Shown here: piece by piece, positions 45,920 to 53,664 of the stretch | How the letters are laid out: the number at the start of each line of letters is the position of its first letter | Numbering within the stretch: position 1 is the stretch's first letter | Assembly: GCF_034111725.1 (NCBI RefSeq) | Contig: NZ_JAWUWR010000009.1 | Location: 1-64,000, forward strand | DNA length: 64,000 nucleotides | Source: Thalassolituus sp034111725 | GTDB lineage: Bacteria > Pseudomonadota > Gammaproteobacteria > Pseudomonadales > Oceanobacteraceae | Reading direction: 5' to 3' | Notes under the pieces: generated by a model | What the model was told of the DNA's origin: nothing | Database searches by the model: none | The model's input: the letters and a program-made list of their open reading frames with translations, nothing else | Translations under genes and position numbers: made by a program

Positions 45920-45967
45920 TTCGTGGGAGGAAAGTGCATGCGTTCTACCTTAATGATTGGTGGTTAG
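45920..45967 (+). pseudogene. Possible remnant of a PAAR C-terminus
   Basis: One frame reads FVGGKCMRSTLMIGG and stop. The PAAR gene at 43093 ends HGGKIVLGCPTVLIGG and stop: GGK, a Thr, and LIGG or MIGG agree in spacing to within one residue. It directly precedes the next effector unit. An SD-like GGGAGG occurs inside, so a nine-residue leader peptide is the alternative. Confidence 0.3.
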
Positions 45968-45973
45968 AGCAAT

Positions 45974-46552
45974 ATGAATTCTAGATATCGGACTAAAAAG
46001 ACAACCGCTTCCATTATTGCTCTTCTTTTTATGTTATCAGCATCAAGCGGCTGTTCGGACGAGAATACATCTTTAATACAGAATCAGAAGGAAAATAATA
46101 TGTTTGGTTTTGGAAATAAATCTGAAGAGCGACATGTAACGTCTTCTCCTATCGAAGGAAGGATATTCGAAAATGGCATCCCTGTAATTAATGCTCGAAT
46201 TGTTCGCAAAGTGCGCTCGAACATCAACCAAGACTGGGTGTTAGAGGAATTTAAAACTGATGATAATGGGTACTTCAGCCTTCCGATAAAGGAGGAAGTA
46301 TATTCTCTTGGATTAACACAGTTCGTGAGCGCTACTCAAATAGATATTGAGATCAATGGGCAATTAGTTAACTTTTGGTATAGCAATAACTCAAGAGGAC
46401 ATCTCTATTCAGAGTTTGGAGGTGCTGCTCTAGAGAATTTGATATGCGAACTTACCAACGAGGAAATAATTATCAATGGCGATGGCTACGGAATACTTAC
46501 TAAATGTCTGTGGTCCAATATGCCAAAAACTAGTGATACGACTGATAATTAG
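45974..46552 (+). CDS. Lipoprotein (DUF6795-like), candidate immunity protein of the lipase effector
   Basis: 192 residues. The basic head and hydrophobic stretch ASIIALLFMLSASSGC end in a lipobox-like site, so it should be a periplasm-facing lipoprotein. The body has a carboxypeptidase-regulatory-like beta domain (SPIEGRIFENGIPVINARIV, FKTDDNGYFSLPI), which matches what I know of DUF6795. It lies ten bases before the lipase gene. Periplasmic lipoproteins next to T6SS lipases commonly act as their immunity proteins, since the lipase attacks from the periplasm. Role is inference from context. Confidence 0.65.
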   Translation: MNSRYRTKKTTASIIALLFMLSASSGCSDENTSLIQNQKENNMFGFGNKSEERHVTSSPIEGRIFENGIPVINARIVRKVRSNINQDWVLEEFKTDDNGYFSLPIKEEVYSLGLTQFVSATQIDIEINGQLVNFWYSNNSRGHLYSEFGGAALENLICELTNEEIIINGDGYGILTKCLWSNMPKTSDTTDN

Positions 46553-46562
46553 GGGCTAGGGT

Positions 46563-47726
46563 ATGTCAATTTTAACACCACATGAAGTTGCTGATCTTGC
46601 TGAAGGTGTCTATAGAGTAAATGAAGGCGATGAAATTAACTTAAAGATATTTCTCAACAACCGAGTTTTTAAGAAGACAAATATCGAGTCCGAGCCAAGT
46701 ATACTTAAAGCTGATGTGGGCGGCAGACTATTTCGGGCAAAAAATGATAGTTTTGGTGTTATGGCTAGAGGAGAGAAAGACGTATTCTTGATATTCCGAG
46801 GCACTACCGATAAAAATAAAAATGCCGATAAAGTTACCGACCTTCGCATAGGTATATGCTTATCAAAAACCAATCTTCCTGTGCACATTGGCTTTAATCA
46901 CACATTTAATAGCATGCTTCCTGAAATCAAGGAATTTCTCAACGATAACAAAACTGAAGGGCTGATTCACTGTATAGGTCACAGCCTAGGAGGAGCTGTA
47001 GCTTCACTTGCTGCAGACTGGATTTCAAAAAATAGATCTGATCTAAGGGGTCGCATTAAACTATATACATTTGGAGCTCCTAGAGTAGGTACACATTGGT
47101 TTGCCAATAGCACAACCAGCTCGATTGGAGATATAAATATATATCGAACTTACCATCGTACTGATCCTGTGCCTATGGTTGCAATTTACCCGTTCATCCA
47201 AGCTCCTATTAATAACACAGGATATTTCCTACCATCTAGCTTCCCATTGACTTCTGGTGTTGCACATAAAATGGAGCACTATATATCATCAGTTAAAGGG
47301 CGAGACTGGGAGTCAATTTCAGGAAATCCTGTAGAACCGTATAACCTTGAAATATGCCTCGAAAACTGGCTCAAATCAAAGTTGCCAGTCAGCACATCAG
47401 ATAGCAGTTTTTGGCAGTGGGTCGATTCAGCCTTAAACTATGTGATTAGAAAAATATTAATTAATGGTTTAGCTATGCTCCAAGGTGCGGTAATTGGACT
47501 TCATACCATAGTAGACAAACTAGCCTACATACTTGCTAAAGGCATTAACTTGGCCAAGGATATTTCTTCCTGGGTCGTTTTACTAATGAAAAAGTTAATG
47601 CAAGCACTTCATATAGTCGCTCCACCAACCAGGGAAGAGATTACCCAAGCTTTAATAAAGAGAGTTCTTGTTCGCCTTACTGAAGAAGCAAATAAAAATG
47701 CTTCAAATGCGATAAAAAATATTTAA
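46563..47726 (+). CDS. Class 3 lipase, probable T6SS phospholipase effector
   Basis: 387 residues, no signal peptide. Lipase_3 fold at about 45-245: VFLIFRGTTD, then the nucleophile elbow CIGHSLGGAVASLAADW with Ser141, FGAPRVGTHWFA, HRTDPVPM with Asp201, and AHKMEHY with His239 as the likely triad. The C-terminal 120 residues are hydrophobic and helical (LINGLAMLQGAVIGLHTIV, ISSWVVLLMKKLMQAL), which could drive membrane binding. No signal peptide and the place in the vgrG module fit a T6SS lipase effector. A lipoprotein gene lies directly upstream and a small membrane protein follows. Confidence 0.85.
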   Translation: MSILTPHEVADLAEGVYRVNEGDEINLKIFLNNRVFKKTNIESEPSILKADVGGRLFRAKNDSFGVMARGEKDVFLIFRGTTDKNKNADKVTDLRIGICLSKTNLPVHIGFNHTFNSMLPEIKEFLNDNKTEGLIHCIGHSLGGAVASLAADWISKNRSDLRGRIKLYTFGAPRVGTHWFANSTTSSIGDINIYRTYHRTDPVPMVAIYPFIQAPINNTGYFLPSSFPLTSGVAHKMEHYISSVKGRDWESISGNPVEPYNLEICLENWLKSKLPVSTSDSSFWQWVDSALNYVIRKILINGLAMLQGAVIGLHTIVDKLAYILAKGINLAKDISSWVVLLMKKLMQALHIVAPPTREEITQALIKRVLVRLTEEANKNASNAIKNI

Positions 47727-47773
47727 AAAAGATAGCGATGAAGAAATAGCTAATAAGCGGGAATTACGAACAC

Positions 47774-47953
47774 ATGATAATACTAAAATTTTTAGTGACG
47801 GTTTTTTTCGGACTTGCGCTAGCTCTAGTAGTTTGGTCTAGATACAGAAATCCTATTTATAGTAGAATTGCTGAAATGGGTAGTGCCGTCATTATAATTT
47901 CAGTGTACTTCATAGGCATGGGTTTTTTATGGGGTATTATAAACTTCTCATAA
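47774..47953 (+). CDS. 59-residue two-helix membrane protein
   Basis: An ATG at 47774 opens a frame of 59 codons with two hydrophobic segments: FLVTVFFGLALALVVW and a second one AVIIISVYFIGMGFLWGII, joined by a short basic loop (SRYRNPIYSR). No family recognised. The only SD candidate is weak. It follows the lipase gene by 47 bases on the same strand and could be a second immunity component at the inner membrane. Confidence 0.5.
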   Translation: MIILKFLVTVFFGLALALVVWSRYRNPIYSRIAEMGSAVIIISVYFIGMGFLWGIINFS

Positions 47954-47962
47954 TTAGCCAAA

Positions 47963-47990
47963 GCGGGGATCTTGCAGCCCCATTTTATTA
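47963..47990 (+). terminator. Weak terminator after the effector module
   Basis: GGGG (47965-47968) and CCCC (47978-47981) form a short stem followed by ATTTTATT. Confidence 0.35.
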
Positions 47991-48029
47991 GTCAAATAAT
48001 CAACACCTAAATATAATAACTTCAACTCA

Positions 48030-49655
48030 CTATAAAGAAACTCCACGTTTCCTCGCCAACAACAAGCCACTAATCAACATAAGCCAATAAAAATTCATCG
48101 AGCCGCCTCCGCTACTTTTCGACGATGGTGTAACTTCAGGGCTAGGATCAGGTTCGGCAACTTCTGGGCTAGGATCAGGTTCGACAACTACTGGGTCGAC
48201 AGGTGCTGCCTCAACAGAAAATGTGATTTCTGAATTTCCGCTCATTACCGGATAGCGGTTATCCGTTACAATAGCGGATACGGTGTAATCGCCGACAATT
48301 AAATTGTCGGAACTGAAAGTCACACTCGTCTCTGTTTCGCTAATGACGGTAACGCCTTCATATGTCCAGCTAAGTGTATGGTGGTCGCTAGCATCTTGAT
48401 CGGTAATTACGGCTTCTAAAGTAACGTCGCCATCGCCGATTGTAATGTCATATACCTCATCACCATTCTGCGTTAATACAAACGTTACTTCGGGTGCGTG
48501 GTTAGTATCCAGTGCGCCGTCACCATCACCATCGCGATAGACAACACCATCAATAATTAATCCCGGTAATTCACTGCTCGTACCAAAATCCCAAATCGTA
48601 CTATCCCAAGTTGGATAGAGGGTATAGTTCATTAAGCATTCGGTATCGTCGCTTGATGTAGGGCATTGAAGTTCTGCGAGAGTTGCACCGAAATAATTGA
48701 TTTCATCCGAATCCGATTCGCCGTCACTCGTTAATTGACCTGAGGTATCTATGGCCCAGTGGCTATTAGTTATTACGCTATCCCTATAGGTATAACCGAT
48801 AAGTCCTCCCTTGGCTAGATCGCTGGGATTCACGAATCCAACCGAAAATGAATTACTAAGAGTCGCATCATGGTCAGCATTACCGATGAAACCGCCAATA
48901 GGACTAGCGCCGTTTACAGTTGCAGTCGAAAAGCTTTCGGATATATCGGCGCTATCTATATAACCCACAAGCCCTCCAGTCGATTGATACAATCCGGTAA
49001 CTGTACCAAGTGAAAAACTATTTTGAAGACTCGCCCCTCCAGCCAACGCTCCGATTAAGCCACCAACATTGATTGTCCCACTAACACTGCCTACAGAATA
49101 GCTATACGCAACTAGCGCTCCATCATTTACATCGCCTGCAAGTGCGCCGGTGCCAGCGCCACCGATAACGCTCATTAGCTTTCCGGCTAAACCAATATGA
49201 CTAATCATCGCAGAGCTATTGCTAACATGACCAAAAAGACCGACCAGTTCAATATCTTTTGAATCAATATATAGATTATTTATCTGATAGTTATTACCAT
49301 CAAATTTCCCGACAAAGGGGTGACGAAAATCCCCAATCGGAACCCACCCTTCTCCCCCATTCCAATAGGCGTCATTCTCATCCATTTTGCCATCGGCATT
49401 GGTGTCGAAATCCAGTGTGGTGGTTAATTCAAATCCATTACACCCCGCTTCTGGGCAGCCCGTGCTTTCGCTATATAGGCTAGTGCCGTCGAGGCTATTA
49501 CGAATTTCATCGAGGTCCGCCAGGCTGTTAATTTCGATCAGGCCGTCGTCGTCAAGATCGTAGTCTGCACGGCCACTTTCTGCGAAAGCAGCGGGGACTA
49601 ATAGGCAACCGAGAAGTATTGGTACGATTAAACGTGTGGTATTGATAATGGCCAT
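48030..49655 (-). CDS. GLUG-repeat secreted protein with GlyGly-CTERM-like tail (copy 3)
   Basis: 541 residues, the shortest of the three. Signal peptide (LIVPILLGCLLVPAAFA), then ESGRADYDLDDDGLIEINSL, nearly identical to copies 1 and 2. One module only: GLUG-type repeats (VGGLIGALAGGASLQNSFSL, GGFIGNADHDATLSNSFSV), ELQCPTSSD/IWDFGTSSELPGL, an immunoglobulin-like domain (LSWTYEGVTVISETETSV), an Asp/Pro/Glu linker, and SSGGGSMNFYWLMLISGLLL with ARKR, fitting the GlyGly-CTERM anchor. The start ATG at 49655 has AAAAGGA before it. It lies between the effector module and clpV on the strand of the T6SS operon, but nothing in it is a T6SS part. Confidence 0.85.
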   Translation of the reverse strand: MAIINTTRLIVPILLGCLLVPAAFAESGRADYDLDDDGLIEINSLADLDEIRNSLDGTSLYSESTGCPEAGCNGFELTTTLDFDTNADGKMDENDAYWNGGEGWVPIGDFRHPFVGKFDGNNYQINNLYIDSKDIELVGLFGHVSNSSAMISHIGLAGKLMSVIGGAGTGALAGDVNDGALVAYSYSVGSVSGTINVGGLIGALAGGASLQNSFSLGTVTGLYQSTGGLVGYIDSADISESFSTATVNGASPIGGFIGNADHDATLSNSFSVGFVNPSDLAKGGLIGYTYRDSVITNSHWAIDTSGQLTSDGESDSDEINYFGATLAELQCPTSSDDTECLMNYTLYPTWDSTIWDFGTSSELPGLIIDGVVYRDGDGDGALDTNHAPEVTFVLTQNGDEVYDITIGDGDVTLEAVITDQDASDHHTLSWTYEGVTVISETETSVTFSSDNLIVGDYTVSAIVTDNRYPVMSGNSEITFSVEAAPVDPVVVEPDPSPEVAEPDPSPEVTPSSKSSGGGSMNFYWLMLISGLLLARKRGVSL

Positions 49656-49683
49656 GATCAAAAACATCCTTTTATAATGTTTT

Positions 49684-49707
49684 ATGGCCAATCGTGGAAT
49701 TGGCCAT
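49684..49707. promoter_or_regulatory. Hairpin upstream of GLUG copy 3
   Basis: Perfect 9-bp inverted repeat ATGGCCAAT / ATTGGCCAT with a six-base loop, 29 bases before the ATG of copy 3. Confidence 0.45.
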
Positions 49708-49747
49708 GTGTATCCTGAGGTCTATTTTTTATGAAGACTTAGCTAAA

Positions 49748-49787
49748 CCGTCGTAGAGACAAAACAGAAATCACGTCTCTACTACGG
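49748..49787 (-). terminator. Inverted repeat after clpV
   Basis: CCGTCGTAGAGAC and GTCTCTACTACGG pair at 12 of 13 positions with a loop of about 14 bases. It lies 15 bases after the clpV stop. The minus strand continues GGTTTAGC, so the T-run is short; it may end the T6SS transcript. Confidence 0.5.
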
Positions 49788-49801
49788 TGCCAAAACCAAG
49801 G

Positions 49802-52462
49802 TTAGCTTACGGTGTAGGTGAATTCACCATCTTCCGTCGCACCAACATGTACTTTGGTAATTTCTTCATCGTTTGCCATTTTATTTAGGCATTCGCTGGC
49901 CAATGAGGGCAGTAATGTCCGATTCAGTATGGTTTCAATATTACGTGCTCCGGTATCCGATTCTTGGCAGCGGGCAACAATATTGATTAATACATCTTCG
50001 TCATAACTAAACGCTGCTCCGTAGTTTTCAACAATGCGTTTTTCAATTTTGCGCATGTTAATCGCGGCGATGGCCATTAAGTTATCATCATCCAGAGGGT
50101 AATAAGCGATGGTGTTCGCTCGGCCCATAAATGCAGATTTAAAGTGTTTAAGCAGATACGGGCGGATATTATCAAGCAGTGTGTCTGGGTCTGGCTTTTC
50201 TTCTACTTGATTGAAAATCGCGCGAATAGCATCCTCGCCTGCGTTTGATGTCATGATAATGACGGTATTTTTAAAGTCGATATCGCGACCTTCACCGTCT
50301 TTTATCGTGCCTTTGTCAAACAGGTTGTAGAAAATATCCTGTACGCCGGGATGTGCTTTTTCCATTTCATCGAGCAAGATAACCGAATACGGCTTGCGCC
50401 GTGCAGCTTCGGTTAAAATACCGCCTTCACCGTAACCCACATAACCTGGAGGTGAACCCAACAGCATAGATACCTTATGCTCTTCTTTAAATTCAGACAT
50501 GTTAATAGTGGTGATATTTTGTTCGCCACCGTATAACTCATCCGCCAGCGCCAGTGCGGTTTCGGTTTTACCGACCCCACTGGTACCGCAGAATAAAAAT
50601 ACACCAACCGGTTTGCGTGGGTCGGTTAGACCGGCACGCGAGGTACGAATTACTTGAGCTACGGCTTCTAGCGCATGGGGTTGACCAATAACACGCTTAC
50701 CGAGTTTATCGGCTAAAGTTTGTACCGCTGTGATTTGATCGCTCACCATCTTACCAACTGGAATACCCGTCCAGTTAGCAATCACTTCAGCAATCGCTTG
50801 CTCATCCACGTTGGCTTGCATTAATGGGCGTTCGCCCTGCACACCGTTTAATTCTGTGGTTAATGCTTTTAGCTCGCCTTTTAGATCGTTTAGCGCTTCT
50901 GGCGTTAGCTTATCGCCTTCTGCTTTTAAGAAATTTTCGTCAATTTGATCGCGGCAGGTACGAATCTTTGAAATAAGAGCACTTTCTTGCTCATACTGTG
51001 CTCGAAGGATTACTAATAACGCCTCGGCTTGTTCTTTTTCATCTTTTAGCGTAATTAATTTTTCTTCATGTTCACCGGTCGCTGCCGACTCCCGCTCTAG
51101 TTTATTAATGGTTAGCGTTGCGCGCTGAATGCGGCGCTCGGCATCTTCAATAGCACTAGGGGTCGATGATTGACTCAGGGCGACACGGGCGCAGGCGGTA
51201 TCTAATAAGCTAACGGATTTATCCGGCAATTGACGGCCCGGAATATAGCGATGAGACAAGACAACAGAAGCAATAACCGCCTCGTCTAAAATACGTACTT
51301 TGTGATGCTGTTGTAACGACTCAGAAATACCGCGCATCATATCGATGGCTTTTTCTTCTGATGGTTCTTCAACTTTAACGACTTGGAAGCGACGGGTTAA
51401 TGCTGGATCACGTTCAAAGTATTTCTTGTATTCTGCCCACGTCGTTGCGGCAATGGTACGTAACTCACCACGGGCTAGCGCTGGCTTTAATAAGTTAGCG
51501 GCATCACCTTGCCCTTCTTTACCGCCAGCACCAATCATAGTATGTGCTTCGTCGATAAATAGAATAATTGGCGTGGCTGATGCGCGGACTTCTTCGATAA
51601 CGGATTTCAAACGATTTTCAAATTCGCCTTTTACGCTTGCACCCGCTTGTAATAAACCAAGATCGAGTGTGCGTATCGCAACACCTTTTAACGGATCAGG
51701 TACATCGCCAGCGGCGATACGCAGTGCAAAACCTTCGACTACCGCTGTTTTACCAACACCGGCTTCACCCGTCATAATTGGGTTGTTTTGACGGCGACGA
51801 GTCAGGATATCGATACATTGACGAATTTCTTCATCACGGCCTAGTACTGGGTCAATCTCACCTTTCTGTGCGCGCTCGGTCAGGTTAACCGTATATTTGT
51901 CGAGTGATGGCGTTTTGGTTGCAGCAACATTACCGCCAGCGCCGTTAGTTGCACTTGATTCATCACCGCGTAACAGATGATCGGTTTCACCTGTTGTACC
52001 GTATATAGCTTTTGCCGTTTCACGAATCGATTCAGGTGCAATTTCACGTAATTCTGGGCAACTTTCTAATAACTGCCGACGAGAGTTATCGTCTAGCATT
52101 AGTGCTGCTAATAAATGACCTGAACTGATCACTGTCTGACCATAATCAACGGACGCAAGCATCCAAGCATTTTTTGTCGCTTCAACAATACTAGGCGCTA
52201 GCGCTGCAGGACGGCTGCTGCCAGAGCGGAATTTGGCAATGGTGTTTGCCAACTGCTTAGCTAAATTCGATGGATTAACACCATGCTTTTCCAGCAGCTG
52301 CATGAAATCCGTATCCGATATATCGAGCAATTTAAGCAACCAGTGCTCTAACTCAACATTGTATTGGCTGTGGGCAAGACACAGACCGGCAGCGCCTTCT
52401 AGCGAGTCGCGCATGTATGGCGACATTTTGTCGACAAGCGACTTTAGGTTGATATTAATCAT
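49802..52462 (-). CDS. clpV: ClpV (TssH), T6SS sheath-recycling ATPase
   Basis: 886 residues. N-domain (about 1-150, LEGAAGLCLAHSQYNVELEH), first AAA+ module with Walker A GEAGVGKT and Walker B IILFIDEAHTMIGAG, a ClpB-type middle coil (about 400-520), second AAA+ module with GTSGVGKTETALALADEL, ILLDEMEKAHPGVQD and the pore loop GSPPGYVGYGEGG. It unfolds contracted TssBC sheaths. Last gene of the structural operon; 62 bases separate it from tssG. Confidence 0.96.
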   Translation of the reverse strand: MININLKSLVDKMSPYMRDSLEGAAGLCLAHSQYNVELEHWLLKLLDISDTDFMQLLEKHGVNPSNLAKQLANTIAKFRSGSSRPAALAPSIVEATKNAWMLASVDYGQTVISSGHLLAALMLDDNSRRQLLESCPELREIAPESIRETAKAIYGTTGETDHLLRGDESSATNGAGGNVAATKTPSLDKYTVNLTERAQKGEIDPVLGRDEEIRQCIDILTRRRQNNPIMTGEAGVGKTAVVEGFALRIAAGDVPDPLKGVAIRTLDLGLLQAGASVKGEFENRLKSVIEEVRASATPIILFIDEAHTMIGAGGKEGQGDAANLLKPALARGELRTIAATTWAEYKKYFERDPALTRRFQVVKVEEPSEEKAIDMMRGISESLQQHHKVRILDEAVIASVVLSHRYIPGRQLPDKSVSLLDTACARVALSQSSTPSAIEDAERRIQRATLTINKLERESAATGEHEEKLITLKDEKEQAEALLVILRAQYEQESALISKIRTCRDQIDENFLKAEGDKLTPEALNDLKGELKALTTELNGVQGERPLMQANVDEQAIAEVIANWTGIPVGKMVSDQITAVQTLADKLGKRVIGQPHALEAVAQVIRTSRAGLTDPRKPVGVFLFCGTSGVGKTETALALADELYGGEQNITTINMSEFKEEHKVSMLLGSPPGYVGYGEGGILTEAARRKPYSVILLDEMEKAHPGVQDIFYNLFDKGTIKDGEGRDIDFKNTVIIMTSNAGEDAIRAIFNQVEEKPDPDTLLDNIRPYLLKHFKSAFMGRANTIAYYPLDDDNLMAIAAINMRKIEKRIVENYGAAFSYDEDVLINIVARCQESDTGARNIETILNRTLLPSLASECLNKMANDEEITKVHVGATEDGEFTYTVS

Positions 52463-52524
52463 ACGAATGTTTCCTTTTCCGTAATATTTAAAGCGTATTT
52501 CTAAAGGATATTTAACCGTTAAAC

Positions 52525-53664
52525 TTAATATGCCATTGGCAAATCGTCATTAGGAACGGCAATCTCCTGTGATAATTTAATTGAGATCGAGTCGCCACTC
52601 AGGCGATCTGGATCTATGTAGGTATTCCAGCCCAGCAGTGGCTCGTAGTCTTCAGACTTCATGAGCTCTTTTAACGGTACATGTTCATCGGATAATTGAA
52701 TTTCGATATCGAAATCTTGCTCACCACCAACGCTCATTTTAATAAAAGATTTGAGCTCCTCTAACGTGCGCGAACCGGGAGCAAGCTGCATAAACTCCTG
52801 TTCATTCATCGGTTTAATAACAACCGAGAATTTGTTCTGCGCCTGATAGCAGCGTGAGCCGATCACGGTATTTACACCAAGCTCGGTATTTATTCCAAGA
52901 GGGTGATCGCTATCAGGCATACGGCAATGCACATCGGATGGCAGGTCGTACCACTCACCCTGAAATTCTTTAATGCTAGTGTCTAAATTAAACATGCCGC
53001 AAATGCTGCTACGCAGCGATTCTGCAGAACAGATGGTTCGACCAAAATGACCAGAAAAACGCGCCATTTGTTCATCCGGTAACGCCGAGCGGAATTTTTG
53101 TTCCGATAAGCCAATACCCGCAATAGACAACAAAGCATCGGTAAAAAGGTCGTCTTTTCCGGTTGAATCGTACTTACTGCGCTCGTAATTTGGCACCAAT
53201 TGGTATTTATGCCACGCCTCGTAAAACATGGAGATGGTGCGGTGATTAAAAAGATCGAGGTAATCTTTTAACGCTGAGCTCTTTTTACGCAGTTCGGATA
53301 AAACGATTTCACTGAGGTAATACGGCATTACGCCCTGACTTCCCGTAAGCCCCATCATGGCGACTTCCATCTGCCATTGCAGCACCGAGTTATCTTCTGA
53401 GTCGTAATTAGAGATGCGTTTTTGCGTTACTTTCGTAACGTCTGAACCGTTAAACGCCAAGCTGGTTCGAGCTCGAAAATGCACGGCCTCTTGATCTGGG
53501 CGCGCCACGCCCCCAACACTTTCTGTTGCGACTTGATCTTTTTCAGGATGCAGATTAGCGGCTCGCTCCAGCAACCTTGTCGCTTGAAAGAAATCAAACC
53601 GATAAGGTTCAGACTGGAGTTGTTCTACTAGATTAAGGCTTTTTCGCCGGCGCGAGGTGGCCAT
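52525..53664 (-). CDS. tssG: TssG, T6SS baseplate
   Basis: 379 residues. Family start with SLNLVEQLQSEPYRFDFFQA TRLLE region, then LAFNGSDVTKV, QMEVAMMGLTGSQGVMPYYL and the FNHRTISMFYEAWHKYQL segment, all typical of TssG (VasB/ImpH). It overlaps the end of tssF by 37 bases, so the two baseplate wedge proteins are coupled. Confidence 0.94.
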   Translation of the reverse strand: MATSRRRKSLNLVEQLQSEPYRFDFFQATRLLERAANLHPEKDQVATESVGGVARPDQEAVHFRARTSLAFNGSDVTKVTQKRISNYDSEDNSVLQWQMEVAMMGLTGSQGVMPYYLSEIVLSELRKKSSALKDYLDLFNHRTISMFYEAWHKYQLVPNYERSKYDSTGKDDLFTDALLSIAGIGLSEQKFRSALPDEQMARFSGHFGRTICSAESLRSSICGMFNLDTSIKEFQGEWYDLPSDVHCRMPDSDHPLGINTELGVNTVIGSRCYQAQNKFSVVIKPMNEQEFMQLAPGSRTLEELKSFIKMSVGGEQDFDIEIQLSDEHVPLKELMKSEDYEPLLGWNTYIDPDRLSGDSISIKLSQEIAVPNDDLPMAY

